64,000 nt of DNA from Actinomadura rudentiformis (GCF_008923185.1 NZ_WBMT01000004.1:124001-188000), one strand, 5' to 3'. Counted from the stretch's first letter, positions 17,213-29,513 are shown. Notes: generated by a model not told the origin, from the sequence alone. Program-made: numbers and translations.

Positions 17213-18112
17213 TCATGCCTTCACCGGCGAGGGCTTCCGGAACAGTTCGATCATCGCGGCGTAGCCGTCGCCGCCGTGTCCTTCGGCGATGGCGCGGCCG
17301 GCCAGAGTCTTGAAGAACTTCGGTAGCTCGGCGTTGACCCCGAGGCTCTCGCTTTCGTGGGCAAGGAGGTTCATCGCGGCCACGTGGGTGTCGATCGTCG
17401 CGTCGGGGGCCGGGTATGAGCCTTCGTCGATCTGCTGCGCGTACCCGGACAGCAAACCGGACATGGTCGCGATGTACTGCTGGGCGAACGGATCGAACGT
17501 CGAGGCGTCCACGCCCGCCGTACCGAGCAGGGCTGCACCGTACAGAAAGCCGTTCAGGATGCTCCACACCAAGCTCACCCCGGCCCCGGCGTACAACGAG
17601 GCCAGGCCGTGGTCATCGCTGAGGTACATCGCCCCCTCGCCGAGGTTCCGCAGGGACGCTTCGTGCAGCTCGAAGGCCGAGCGTGGGCCGCTGTAGAGGA
17701 TGAGCGACTCCGCCGTGCCGATCTGCTGCGGGATGGACATGATCGCGCCGGCGAGGCAGCCGGCTCCCCGCTCTGCCGCCCACTCGGCGGTCTCACGCGC
17801 CTCCTGCGACGTGCCCGAGGTCAGGTTCACCAGGACCTTGCCGTCAAGGACGTCGGCGATGGATTCGCGAAGCCTGTGAACGGCGTCGTGGTCGGTGACG
17901 CAGATGACCACCAGCGGGCTGGCCGCCACGGCGTCCTTTACCGAGTCGGCGAGCTTGGCGCCCTCGGCGACGAGCTGGTCGGCCTTGGCCGCCGTACGGT
18001 TCCACACGGTCGTCGGGTGTCCCGCGCGCAGGAACGCTCCGGCCAGCGCCTGCCCCATCAGGCCCAGGCCGATGACCGTCACCGGCGTGAGGCTTTCTTC
18101 GCGGCTCCGCAT
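17213..18112 (-). CDS. NAD(P)-dependent imine-reductase-like dehydrogenase
   Basis: 299 residues. Rossmann motif VIGLGLMGQALAGAFLRAGH then TTVWNRTAAKADQLVAEGAK. The C-terminal half ends AEGHGGDGYAAMIELFRKP, very similar in layout to the enzyme at 10660-11562. AGAGGGAG precedes the ATG at 18112. It is divergent from a MerR-type gene only 78 bp away, so an inducer acting through MerR probably controls it. Substrate unknown. A beta-hydroxyacid dehydrogenase is the alternative. Confidence 0.85.
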   Translation of the reverse strand: MRSREESLTPVTVIGLGLMGQALAGAFLRAGHPTTVWNRTAAKADQLVAEGAKLADSVKDAVAASPLVVICVTDHDAVHRLRESIADVLDGKVLVNLTSGTSQEARETAEWAAERGAGCLAGAIMSIPQQIGTAESLILYSGPRSAFELHEASLRNLGEGAMYLSDDHGLASLYAGAGVSLVWSILNGFLYGAALLGTAGVDASTFDPFAQQYIATMSGLLSGYAQQIDEGSYPAPDATIDTHVAAMNLLAHESESLGVNAELPKFFKTLAGRAIAEGHGGDGYAAMIELFRKPSPVKA

Positions 18113-18190
18113 TGTTGACTCCCTCTGAGTTGGAACAGATGGAAGGATCATGAACGTTCACACCCATATGAAGGTCAAGGGGAGGCAGAG

Positions 18191-18754
18191 ATGTTGATCG
18201 GGGAGCTGAGCCGGCGCACCGGAGTCCGTACGCATCAGCTGCGCTACTACGAGGCGCAGGGCCTGCTCGAGCCGAACCGCAGCACGGGCGGCTACCGCGA
18301 GTACGCCGACGACGCCGTTCTGACCGTGCACCAGATCAGGAAACTGCTCGCAGCCGGGCTGTCGACCGACGACATCGCCCTCATGCTCCCCTGCATGACC
18401 GGGCCCGACCCCGAGCTGGAGCCGTGCCCCGAACTTCTGGACGGTCTGCGCGCACGCCTGCGTGGAATCGACGAGCAGATCGACACCCTCGCCCGTTCCC
18501 GCCAGGCCCTCGCCAATTACATCGAAACCACCGAGCGGCGTGCGTCGAAGGAGTACGAGCCCTGCGACTCCACCGCCCAGTCGCAACCATCCACCCGCGC
18601 TGGGGCCATTGCTCCCTCTGACCATCCAGGACGACGTCGCCGCCCTGATGATCAAGCTCGTCCGGGACGCCTTAGAGGCCCTGCAGACCCCATGACCAGT
18701 GCGTCCCCGGCCACCGGCGCTGTCCCAACGCGGTTGGCCCGGCGGGCGCGCTAG
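18191..18754 (+). CDS. MerR-family regulator
   Basis: 187 residues as an open frame. The winged helix reads MLIGELSRRTGVRTHQLRYY then EAQGLLEPNRSTGGYREYAD, followed by a coiled dimerisation helix. Normal family members of this type end near residue 120-130. Here the frame continues through a Pro/Arg-rich tail (GRRRRPDDQARPGRLRG) that looks like out-of-frame sequence, so a late frameshift is possible. GGGGAGG precedes the ATG. Divergent from the reductase gene. Confidence 0.82.
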   Translation: MLIGELSRRTGVRTHQLRYYEAQGLLEPNRSTGGYREYADDAVLTVHQIRKLLAAGLSTDDIALMLPCMTGPDPELEPCPELLDGLRARLRGIDEQIDTLARSRQALANYIETTERRASKEYEPCDSTAQSQPSTRAGAIAPSDHPGRRRRPDDQARPGRLRGPADPMTSASPATGAVPTRLARRAR

Positions 18755-19103
18755 CGGCAGGTCGCTCCGCAGTGCGCGCGGGGGCGTCATGGCGGTGTCA
18801 ATCGTCTGCTCGCTTCCGGGGCCAGCACACATCCGGGTGGTCGCCGTAAGCGCGGTGGCGATCTGGCTGCGCCTTCACTCCCGCCGGTCCCGTCCCCATT
18901 GAGCTGTAGGACGAAACTCGCCTTTCGAGCTGCCGGCCCGGACCGCTCGACGTTGCGGGCCGGGCCTGCCAGCGTTCCGCATCTGCAAGGACCATCGTGA
19001 TCGGCCACGCCATCCGGCATGCTCGACTTCAGATTGCTGACCCTTCCGGTGCGACTGGATCTGCGGCATCACCGCCGGAGGCCGTACAGCCGGCACTCGG
19101 TGA
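18755..19103. other. Intergenic, nothing recognised
   Basis: About 350 bases between the MerR gene and the end of the PadR operon. Open frames here lack ribosome binding sites and recognisable content. Confidence 0.5.
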
Positions 19104-20150
19104 TCAGGCCGGGGTTCGTTCGCTCCTGCGTTCCCGGTTTCTGGACGAGAGTTCCACGAGACGGACGCAGAGCATGGCCAGGGCAAAGCCGATCAGGCCC
19201 TGCGCCAGCAGGCCAGGGAGGAACGGGTAGTCGCCGGATGGCCACTCGTAGAAGTGGAGGATGAGGGGCGCGCCGCCAAGCGCCAGCAGGGCGCAGGCCC
19301 GGCGGCCCTGATGGGTGCGCGACAGCACAGCGGTAATGGACACGACGGTCGCGAGCGCGGCTGCCAGTTTCAGCCCGCCCCAGGTATCGGTGAAGGAGAT
19401 CAGACCGACGACGTCGTCGGTCCTCGTCGGGCCGAGATCCCCCTGGTAGATCAGTGTGAAAAGCGGCGACGAGGTGAGCGCGATCAGGACGGTCGCCATG
19501 GCCGCCGCCACGGCGATGCGGCCACGGCCCAGCAGCCGGGCGCCATGGCGCAGTCCCGGGGACGCGATCAACGATGCGGTGGCCAGCATCGCCACCGGTA
19601 GCGGGACGCCCGCCAGCGAGGCAGCCAGCGAAGACCACGGACCGTCCGCGAAACCCGTCCCGTACAGCGCCAAGACGACCTGGGCGGTGGTCACCGCGCA
19701 CGCCGCGAGCGCGGCGGGGCGGCGCGAGCCGCGCCAAGCCAGGAACGCGATGACGGCCCACGCCAGCCAGTACGGGCCGGTGCCAAGGTAGACGACCAGC
19801 GTCCGCAGCGGGGGTTCGCCGTCCTCCAGTCGCTCTGCGACGACCAACGACATTTGCGGTGCGTTGACGGCGAACCGCACACCATCGGCCACCAACATCA
19901 GCGTCGCCAGGAATCCGGCGATGGCGAGCGCTCCCGGCCAGGCGGACCCGGTGTCGCCGTGGACGGCGCGTCGCAGCCGGATCCGGACAGCCCCGTAGAG
20001 CAGGTCGGCCGCGTCGGCGACGGAGGGCCGGGTCTGCCCCGGACGCGCCGCCGACAGCAGGACGTCCAACATCTCCTGCTCGTGCGCCGAACGGTGGTCG
20101 GTGGGATACCAGGCCAGTAGGCGACGGTAACGATCCTCGATCGTGCTCAA
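19104..20150 (-). CDS. Multi-pass membrane protein in PadR operon
   Basis: 348 residues with about eight hydrophobic segments after a soluble N-terminus (STIEDRYRRLLAWYPTDHRS). That N-terminal signature, with its E..MLDVLL continuation, is common in membrane proteins encoded directly after PadR regulators in actinomycetes. The start overlaps the PadR stop (ATGA), so the two are translated together. Function unknown. It may be a permease-like or stress-response protein controlled by its partner. Confidence 0.8.
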   Translation of the reverse strand: MSTIEDRYRRLLAWYPTDHRSAHEQEMLDVLLSAARPGQTRPSVADAADLLYGAVRIRLRRAVHGDTGSAWPGALAIAGFLATLMLVADGVRFAVNAPQMSLVVAERLEDGEPPLRTLVVYLGTGPYWLAWAVIAFLAWRGSRRPAALAACAVTTAQVVLALYGTGFADGPWSSLAASLAGVPLPVAMLATASLIASPGLRHGARLLGRGRIAVAAAMATVLIALTSSPLFTLIYQGDLGPTRTDDVVGLISFTDTWGGLKLAAALATVVSITAVLSRTHQGRRACALLALGGAPLILHFYEWPSGDYPFLPGLLAQGLIGFALAMLCVRLVELSSRNRERRSERTPA

Positions 20151-20524
20151 CGAAGTCCCCTCTGAAAGTGTGCGGCGAAGGCCGGAGCGGTGCCGCCACC
20201 CCGGCGCGGGAAGGCGGCCAGACGGCGGGCCGCGACCTCCGTGCGGCGGCGCAGCGCGTCGACCTCGGCGGCGAGTGCGGCGGCGCCGTCCTCGGTGAGC
20301 CGGTAGTAGCGGCGCAGCCGACCGTCCACGACCTCTTCGCGGTCGGGGGCGATCAGGCCCTCGGCCTGCAGCCGGTCCAGCGCGGCGTACAGCGTGCCGG
20401 CGCGCAACCGGGTCCGGCCCGCGGAGATCCGTTCGACATCGGAGATGATCCCGTACCCGTGCTGCGCCCCGTCTGCCAGCGCGGTCAGGATCAGGAACGT
20501 CGGCTCCTGCATCGCATTACCCAT
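20147..20524 (-). CDS. PadR-family regulator
   Basis: 125 residues. The start is MGNAMQEP at 20524. The MQEP Met four residues on (20512) is also possible. The winged helix shows EPTFLILTALADGAQHGYGI, then LRAGTLYAALDRLQAEGLIA and DGRLRRYYRLTEDGAAAL, followed by a dimerisation helix. It probably represses its own operon. An A/T-rich stretch (TATATA) lies immediately upstream. Confidence 0.9.
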   Translation of the reverse strand: MGNAMQEPTFLILTALADGAQHGYGIISDVERISAGRTRLRAGTLYAALDRLQAEGLIAPDREEVVDGRLRRYYRLTEDGAAALAAEVDALRRRTEVAARRLAAFPRRGGGTAPAFAAHFQRGLR

Positions 20525-20997
20525 GTCATCTTTATATATCGACCATCTGACTATCTGCAAGATCAGCGAGACCCGCGGACTCACCAGACAGCCGACCCGT
20601 GCAGGCAGGCGTTCACGCGAGATCTGGCGACCAGATCCAGAAGGAAGCCTGGGCGATAACGCACGGCCAGACGACACACAGCGATCGGCCCGGGCAGGCG
20701 GCGCACGGCCGCGCACCTCTACCGACACCGCATCCGTGCTGGCGGCGGCGCCCGTGCCCGTGCCTTCGCATCGCTAGGCGACGGTCTCATAGCCAGCCAC
20801 ATCGCGGTCGCCGTCAGGAGATGTTTCGATCCATATTTTGGGCTTTGGTTGAGATGCTCTTGTCGGCGAAGCGGACACAAGACGACATAGGCCCTGGCGG
20901 TTACACGGCAACCAGTCGCCAGTGCCCGTCGCGCGCTAGGGAACACGCGCGGGAGTCGGTCCGGTCCTGTCGTCTAACACGGACCCGACCAGAGCAA
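20525..20997. other. Intergenic, nothing recognised
   Basis: About 470 bases upstream of the PadR operon. An A/T-rich patch at about 20529-20570 probably holds the PadR operon promoter. The remainder shows no convincing gene. Confidence 0.45.
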
Positions 20998-21033
20998 GAC
21001 CCCGGCAGTTCACAAGGCTGGACTGCCGGGGTC
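20998..21033 (-). terminator. Hairpin terminator of the 21.1-kb gene
   Basis: GACCCCGGCAGT (20998-21009) pairs exactly with ACTGCCGGGGTC (21022-21033). On the minus strand the stem is followed by TTGCTCT. It lies about 70 bases after the stop at 21102. Confidence 0.8.
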
Positions 21034-21101
21034 CTGCCTGCAGCCGCAGTTGCGGACCTATGCGGAACGTGCTGGCGCCGAGTGCCGGGGCGGTGGTCGT
21101 T

Positions 21102-21770
21102 TCAGACGTCAGCGGTGAACAGGGGCGGCGTTGTGCCCTCCAGCAGGCCGGTGCGGGTGGCCATGTCCAGCGCGGCTTTGACCCGTGCCGGGTCGGTGGC
21201 GACCTGCGGATTGATGGCGGCCAGCAGGGCGATCACATCGTCGGGGTGGAGCCGGCGGTCCTTGGCCCGGTCGAGGAATCCGGCGACGGTCCGGCCGGCG
21301 TCTTCAGTACGAGGATGATCCTCGACCAGCATGATGGTCAGTTCGGCCTCGTCGGCCAGGAAGGACAGGGACGCGTCCAACCCGTCGTCCTCCAGGTCCT
21401 CGGGGTAGGGGGCCCGGTGCCATGCTCCGCCGGTGTACCAGTAGACAAAGCCCAAGGCCCGGGCGCGCAGGTCCTCTCGAAGCTGTGGCCAGGACAGCCG
21501 ATCAGGCAGTCCGGCCAGCAGGTCCACAGGTTCGTCCCCCAGATGCGTGTGGCTGAAGTCGTCCTGTCCGGAGAAGACCGCCTCCTCGTCGGGCGACAGG
21601 GTGAGGGTCCACCACCCAGCGCCGCTGGCATCGGAGTTCAGCCCATCAGGTCGCAGCCGGACCACGTTGGCGGACAGCAGCCCCGCGGCGCAGGCAATGG
21701 CCGTCGTGGCCGCGCGGGCCCACAGGACCCGAGGCTCCTCCAGATCGCTCGGCTCTCCCGGTGTGTGCAT
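21102..21770 (-). CDS. Uncharacterised protein, short paralogue of the 15-kb gene
   Basis: 222 residues if started at the Met at 21770, which has GGGAG five bases upstream. In-frame starts at 21788 and 21827 are possible. It matches the N-terminal part of the 15088-16275 product over PVDLLAGLPD, FVYWYTGGAWHRAPYPEDLE and a helical end (VKAALDMATRTG), but lacks the C-terminal extra domain. Soluble, acidic, no known motif. Its own hairpin terminator follows. Confidence 0.6.
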   Translation of the reverse strand: MHTPGEPSDLEEPRVLWARAATTAIACAAGLLSANVVRLRPDGLNSDASGAGWWTLTLSPDEEAVFSGQDDFSHTHLGDEPVDLLAGLPDRLSWPQLREDLRARALGFVYWYTGGAWHRAPYPEDLEDDGLDASLSFLADEAELTIMLVEDHPRTEDAGRTVAGFLDRAKDRRLHPDDVIALLAAINPQVATDPARVKAALDMATRTGLLEGTTPPLFTADV

Positions 21771-21887
21771 TCCAGCTCCCATGCTCATCGAAGACGAAGG
21801 CCCCGCCGGTACCCCGGCGTCGGCCATGATCTTTGATGTGAGGTGCAGGGGCTGGGTTCCGGCCTTCCCATGGGCGGCGCACGGCAG

Positions 21888-21959
21888 GGCGGTCGGCTTT
21901 GGCTGAGGGAGGCGAGCAAGGTGTCCGGGCACGCCCACGTACGGCCAAAGCCGACCGCC
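21888..21959 (-). terminator. Long inverted repeat directly after the MFS gene
   Basis: GGCGGTCGGCTTTGGC (21888-21903) and its exact complement at 21944-21959 enclose a 40-base loop, two bases from the MFS stop. A 16-bp perfect stem suits a terminator of the minus-strand MFS transcript, though the loop is longer than usual. Confidence 0.65.
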
Positions 21960-21960
21960 T

Positions 21961-23433
21961 TTACGCGTGGTGCGTCGCGGGTTCGGGTACTGCGACCTCT
22001 GCGGGACGGTTGCGGGTCAGGATGAACAACGCCACGGCAAGGCCTAGCACCGCGAAGACGGCGGCCACTCCGAACGCGGCGCGCAGGCCGTCGTTCAAAG
22101 CGACCACCGAACCGGAGGGGTCACCGGGCTCGGTCGCCGCGACACGGCCCACCGCGACCGCCACCGAGGTGACCGTGGCGATGCCGAGTGCGCTTCCGAT
22201 GTTGAACAGCGTGTCGACCAGGCCCGCCGCCAACCCTGATTCCTCCTCCGCGACGCCGGTGAGGGCGGCGATCTGCGCGGCGACGAAGGAGGCGCCCATG
22301 CCTGGCCCGAAGACCAGCAGACCCCACACCATGTCAGCGGCGAACGACCCGTTCACGGACACAGGGATCAGCAACAGGCACCCAGCGCCGATCAGCAGCG
22401 TGCCGGCGATGGCGATCGGCCGGATGCCCAGCCTGGTGACCAGTGCCTGTCCGGCGAACGCGCCGACGACCGACATCACGGTCATGACCGCGCTCATGAG
22501 ACCGAACTGCAGTGCCGAATACCGGAGGACCTGCTGCGCGTACAACGTGAGCGGGAACAGCATGCCGTCGACGGCCAAGCCCACCACCAGCATCAGGAGG
22601 TTGCCGCCCACCAGGGTGCGGTTGCGGAAGATCCTCAGCGGCACCAGGGGAGCGGTGGATCGGGCCTCCACGAAGACGAACAGTGCCAGGACGGCGAAGG
22701 CGGCGACGAGGAGGCCGATGGTCGTGGCGCTGGCCCAGCCCGACTCCGGCGCCTGGATGACGGCGTAGGCGATCAGCAGCGGAGCCACAGTGATCGTGAC
22801 GGCGCCGACGACGTCGAACTCTCTGGTCGCCGCCCGCTCCCGGCTTTCTCGCAGCAACACCGGGGACAACGCGAGGATGACCACGCCGACCGGGACGTTC
22901 AGGTAGAAGATCCACTCCCAGCCCAGCGCGTCGGTGATCAGCCCGCCGAGGAGCAGTCCGGCGGTGGCGCCGACTCCGCCCAAGCCACCCCAGACTCCGA
23001 GCGCCTTGTTCCGTTCGGCGCTGTCGGAGAAGGTGGCGACGACGATGGACAGCGCGGTGGGGGCCATGATCGCCGCTGACAGCCCCTGGAGGGACCGGGC
23101 CGCGACGAGCACCTCCGCCGACCAGGCGGCACCGCACATGATCGATGACGCGACGAACAGCGCGAGCCCTGCCATGAAGACGCGCCGCCTGCCGAACAGA
23201 TCGGCCATGCGGCCGAAGAACAACATCAGGCCGGCGAAGGTCAACGCGTAGGCGGTCAGCACCCACTGCACTCCCGTCACCGTGAAGCCCAGGTCCTGCT
23301 GCATGGACGGGATCGCCGTGAGGACGATCGTCGCATCCAGGATGACCATGAAGAACGCGGCGCCCAGCAAGGCGAGTGCCTTCCACCGCCGCGGATCCTG
23401 CCCGGGCGGGGCGCTGATCGATTCAGGTTGCAC
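21961..23433 (-). CDS. MFS drug/export permease, DHA2 (EmrB/QacA) type
   Basis: 490 residues from GTG 23433 with GGAGGAG upstream. About 14 membrane segments. The first carries FFMVILDATIVLTAIPSMQQ, and GVQWVLTAYALTFAGLMLFF and GRMADLFGRRRVFMAGLALF follow, the motif pattern of proton-driven multidrug exporters. Motif C occurs as GGVGATAGLLLGGLI. It is divergent from an HxlR regulator with an inverted repeat between, so it is probably induced by its substrate. The substrate is not predictable. Confidence 0.9.
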   Translation of the reverse strand: MQPESISAPPGQDPRRWKALALLGAAFFMVILDATIVLTAIPSMQQDLGFTVTGVQWVLTAYALTFAGLMLFFGRMADLFGRRRVFMAGLALFVASSIMCGAAWSAEVLVAARSLQGLSAAIMAPTALSIVVATFSDSAERNKALGVWGGLGGVGATAGLLLGGLITDALGWEWIFYLNVPVGVVILALSPVLLRESRERAATREFDVVGAVTITVAPLLIAYAVIQAPESGWASATTIGLLVAAFAVLALFVFVEARSTAPLVPLRIFRNRTLVGGNLLMLVVGLAVDGMLFPLTLYAQQVLRYSALQFGLMSAVMTVMSVVGAFAGQALVTRLGIRPIAIAGTLLIGAGCLLLIPVSVNGSFAADMVWGLLVFGPGMGASFVAAQIAALTGVAEEESGLAAGLVDTLFNIGSALGIATVTSVAVAVGRVAATEPGDPSGSVVALNDGLRAAFGVAAVFAVLGLAVALFILTRNRPAEVAVPEPATHHA

Positions 23434-23473
23434 GATCTCCTCCGAGTCCTCAAAAGCAACAGATTGATAGTAA

Positions 23474-23516
23474 ATTACAACTAAGAATCTCTGAAGCACA
23501 ACGACTTAGATGTAAT
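23474..23516. promoter_or_regulatory. Inverted repeat between MFS and HxlR genes
   Basis: ATTACAACTAAG (23474-23485) and CTTAGATGTAAT (23505-23516) are complementary at 11 of 12 positions, in an A/T-rich divergent promoter region. Candidate operator for the adjacent HxlR regulator. Confidence 0.6.
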
Positions 23517-23542
23517 GAGGGACGAACCGGTAGACTGATCCT

Positions 23543-24211
23543 GTGGCAGGGAAGCGCTCCTACCAGGACGGTTGCGCGGCGGCGCACGCACTCCAGCTCG
23601 TCGGAGATCGATGGGCGCTGCTCGTCGTCCGCGAGCTACTGCTCGGCCCCAAGCGGTTCACCGACCTGCGCAACGGTCTGCCGGGCGCGGCACCGAACGT
23701 CATCTCCCAGCGGCTACGGGAACTCGAGGCCTCAGGGGTGGTGCGCAGGCGCACCCTCGGCCCCCCGGCCGCCTCCAAGGTCTACGAACTCACCGATTGG
23801 GGCCTGGAGCTGGAACCAGTGGTCATCGCCCTCGGCCGCTGGGGCAGCCGTTCCCCCTCGATGCTGCATGACGCCCCACTGAGCGTTGACGCGCTCGTGC
23901 TGGCGCTGCGCACCCTGTTCAGCCCCGCGGCGGCGCGCGGGCTCACCGGCAGCATCGGCCTGCGGTTCGGCCTCGACGAGTTCGCCGCTTCGGTGTCGGA
24001 CGGCCAGTTCCACATCGAACGCGGGGACGCCGCCGCAGCGGACGCGACCATCGTCGGCGACTCGGCGACCGTCAACGAGATTCTCTGGGGCGAACGCGAC
24101 CTCGACGACGCGGTCAAGGAGGGCGCTCTACAGGTGGAGGGGGACACAGGCCTGGTCCGCCGTTTCCTGGAACTGTTCCCCTTGCCCGAACCTGCAGCGC
24201 TTGCAGACTGA
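23543..24211 (+). CDS. HxlR-family regulator with C-terminal SCP2-like domain
   Basis: 222 residues from GTG 23543. The winged-helix domain (AHALQLVGDRWALLVVRELL, then GPKRFTDLRNGLPGAAPNVI and LRELEASGVVRRRTL) spans residues 1-95. The C-terminal 110 residues (LRFGLDEFAASVSDGQFHIE and GALQVEGDTGLVRRFLELFP) look like a sterol-carrier/SCP2-type small-molecule pocket. The two-domain form is common in actinomycete HxlR repressors of efflux genes. It probably represses the divergent MFS exporter. Confidence 0.85.
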   Translation: MAGKRSYQDGCAAAHALQLVGDRWALLVVRELLLGPKRFTDLRNGLPGAAPNVISQRLRELEASGVVRRRTLGPPAASKVYELTDWGLELEPVVIALGRWGSRSPSMLHDAPLSVDALVLALRTLFSPAAARGLTGSIGLRFGLDEFAASVSDGQFHIERGDAAAADATIVGDSATVNEILWGERDLDDAVKEGALQVEGDTGLVRRFLELFPLPEPAALAD

Positions 24212-24311
24212 GTGCACCGGAGACCGGCTCCGCACAGTCACGTGCTGATACTTGGCGTGGCTTTCCGTTCCGCCGCTACATCCCACAGAGGCCGGGCAGT
24301 CTGAGACCACC

Positions 24312-24800
24312 TCAGTCGACTGGGTTATCTAGCCATCGGCCGTCCCGCATGACCGTGCGCCCAACGAATTCGTGAAAGCCGTTCCAGACCTGGATGCGCC
24401 TGGGGTGCAGGCGTAGGTAGACGAACGTGCCCTCCGGGTAGGTACGGGGGTCTGTTGAGACTTTGGCGTAGTGCTCGGCGATGCCGGCGTCGATGTCGGG
24501 GACGCCCATAAGCGACGCACTGGTGTCGATCATGATGACGTCGGCGGTGTCGCCGAGAGCGACCCGCGCTTGTGGGTGGGCTTTGATGTTGGCGACAGTG
24601 CGGCTCTCAGCAAAGGTCGCGGTATACAGGGCCGAGCCGTCCCAGGCATAGGCCACGGGGATCAGATGCGCACCATGGCCGTCGCTGCCGGTGGCCAGCC
24701 ACATCTGGAAGCCGGTTTCGAGCCGGTCCCGAGCATAGGCCCGCCGCTCGGACAGGCTGCGCGGGACCGGGATTGAGGCGAGTTCTTCGTCGGCGTGCAC
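24312..24800 (-). CDS. PPOX-class flavin/F420-dependent protein
   Basis: 162 residues. Split-barrel motifs are visible: ETGFQMWLATGSDGHGAHLI, IPVAYAWDGSALYTATFAES, RTVANIKAHPQARVALGDTA and the closing LHPRRIQVWNGFHEFVGRTV. The family binds FMN or coenzyme F420 and reduces or oxidises small substrates. The closing MRDGRWL also occurs in the N-terminal domain of the UvrA fusion 2 kb downstream (VTPRRIQAWREENE then MRDGRWL), so the two are related. Cofactor unknown. Confidence 0.85.
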   Translation of the reverse strand: MHADEELASIPVPRSLSERRAYARDRLETGFQMWLATGSDGHGAHLIPVAYAWDGSALYTATFAESRTVANIKAHPQARVALGDTADVIMIDTSASLMGVPDIDAGIAEHYAKVSTDPRTYPEGTFVYLRLHPRRIQVWNGFHEFVGRTVMRDGRWLDNPVD

Positions 24801-25004
24801 GACGATCCTCCTTCACGTGGATGCAAGTTCTCCGCCCTGTTGGGGGCTTTGCCCTCTAGACGAACGGCGCTGCGCGCGCTTCGACACATCGCCGGACCAT
24901 TCGTCAGCGGGCGCTGCGTCGGCCCGCGGTAACAGGCACAGGCCCATCACATACAGCATGAGCTATCGGTGGCGTTTTCGCTCAAAAATTGAGAGGGTCA
25001 TCCC

Positions 25005-25982
25005 GTGATCGATCTTTCCTATATCGGTTCAGGCCCTTATTGCTATTCGAGTTGCCTGGCGATGATGCTGGGCGCCGAAGCGCCGCCGGTCGCGATCATT
25101 GAGACGGTGACCGGCAGTCCGTTCGGCATGCAATTGGTCGGCGGCACGCTGCCATTCTTCGATCCCTATGGATGGAACCCCGAGATCGGTGTTGACAAGG
25201 CGCTCGCCGCACTCGGTTGGACCGCGGAGACCAGCAGCGGAGGCGCGTCCGACACGGCACTGGAGCGTCTGGCCTCTTATCTGGCCCACGGCCCGGTCAT
25301 GGCCGGTCCCATCGAGATGGGATATCTGCGTTACCAGCCGGGCAAGACCGGCCCGATAGGCGCAGACCACTACCTCACCGTCCTCGGCATCAACAACGAT
25401 CAGGTGATCGTGCACGATCCCCAGGGGTATCCCTTCGCCCCCCTCCCGCTCGACGACTTCCTCAAGGCGTGGCAGGCCGACACCGTCGACTTCGGCGAGC
25501 CGTACACGATGCGTACGAATTTCACGCGAGCCAGGCTTGTAGGTATCAAAGAAGCCCTTACCACGTCCATTCCTCATGCGGTGAACTGGCTGCGCGTTGA
25601 TCCCGATCACGCCATGCCGCCGGGAAGTTCAGGCAACGGCGACGCCGCCCTGGCCTTGGCGGCGGCGCTGGAAAGCGGCCGCGATGAGGGGCTGTACGAG
25701 CACCTCATCCACTTCGCGATCCGCGTAGGTGCACGACGTGTGACCGACGCGGCCACCTGCCTGCGCGAGATCGAGCGGACCCAAGCGGCGACCGTCATGT
25801 TCCGGCAGGCCCAGCTGATCGGGTCCCTCCAGCAGTCGCTGGCCATCGGCGACAACCGCACCGCAGCCCACACCCTGCGCACCCTTGCACCCACCTACGA
25901 CACCCTCCGAGCCGAACTCCAGCACAACCCCATCCCGCCGCGCCCCAGCACCGAAGACGCCGCCAGCGACCACACCCGCTGA
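25005..25982 (+). CDS. C39-like / BtrH-type papain-fold protein
   Basis: 325 residues from GTG 25005 (GAGAGGG upstream). The N-terminus has YSSCLAMMLGAEAPPVAIIE, with a Cys at the position of a papain-like nucleophile. GADHYLTVLGINNDQVIVHD then supplies the His and Asp of such a triad. This arrangement fits C39-type peptidases and the BtrH N-terminal acyltransferase domain. The C-terminal 130 residues are helical. No signal peptide. It sits between two PPOX-containing genes. Peptidase versus acyl-transfer activity cannot be decided from sequence. Confidence 0.6.
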   Translation: MIDLSYIGSGPYCYSSCLAMMLGAEAPPVAIIETVTGSPFGMQLVGGTLPFFDPYGWNPEIGVDKALAALGWTAETSSGGASDTALERLASYLAHGPVMAGPIEMGYLRYQPGKTGPIGADHYLTVLGINNDQVIVHDPQGYPFAPLPLDDFLKAWQADTVDFGEPYTMRTNFTRARLVGIKEALTTSIPHAVNWLRVDPDHAMPPGSSGNGDAALALAAALESGRDEGLYEHLIHFAIRVGARRVTDAATCLREIERTQAATVMFRQAQLIGSLQQSLAIGDNRTAAHTLRTLAPTYDTLRAELQHNPIPPRPSTEDAASDHTR

Positions 25983-26446
25983 CCAGCCCGCAGCTTGCCA
26001 GACAGCACCCGACAGACACCGGCCAGATGATCGCTTCCAGCTACTTCGCCCTGGTGCCGCGCCCTTGAGGGCGACCTGAGCCGAACGGCTCGTCGCCGAC
26101 CAGATCGAATCCTCACCACCCATCTGAGCTTTCGGCCATGACTCGGCAGAACGCCCGGGAGCGCAGCGGCGATCTGCTGGGCGCGGCGACACGGACGGGC
26201 TGAGACCGGATCGCCTGGTCGATCTTCGGACGCGGCACCGCGTTCGCGTAGACGGACCGGCGATCCGACCGCATCGCCGGTAGCCTGCCGCGATTGGGAG
26301 CACGGCACGGCGATCGCACTGCCGGTTGGCGCGGCGTGCGCGAATTCCGTCAGCATGTAGCGGGCCAAGGCTTCTTTGATTTGGGCCTGAGCCGGCGAAC
26401 AGTCCAACGGTAGGCGGGTGCGAGCGAGGATGCCTGCGGGGATTGG
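25983..26446. other. Intergenic, possibly decayed sequence
   Basis: About 460 bases between convergent genes. A minus-strand frame begins with an open stretch (QAQIKEALARYMLTEFA) but shows no family and no binding site. Nothing else recognised. Confidence 0.35.
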
Positions 26447-29311
<2,865 letters not shown>

Positions 29312-29513
29312 GGTTGGTCAGCTTAGTTCCCAGATGAGGATCATGCTGATCGGCGGAATCGGGAACGGGACAAGCCCCCTCCGTCGCGTCCGCCGCCGTC
29401 AGCGGGACGCCCCGGGCATGGCGTCGCGGCCTGGCCGGTGAGCCGGGTTTCGTCCTCGCTGACGGCTGTCGCCGTGGCGCCCCTGGCGACTTTGGCGATG
29501 TCGGCGACCGTCG

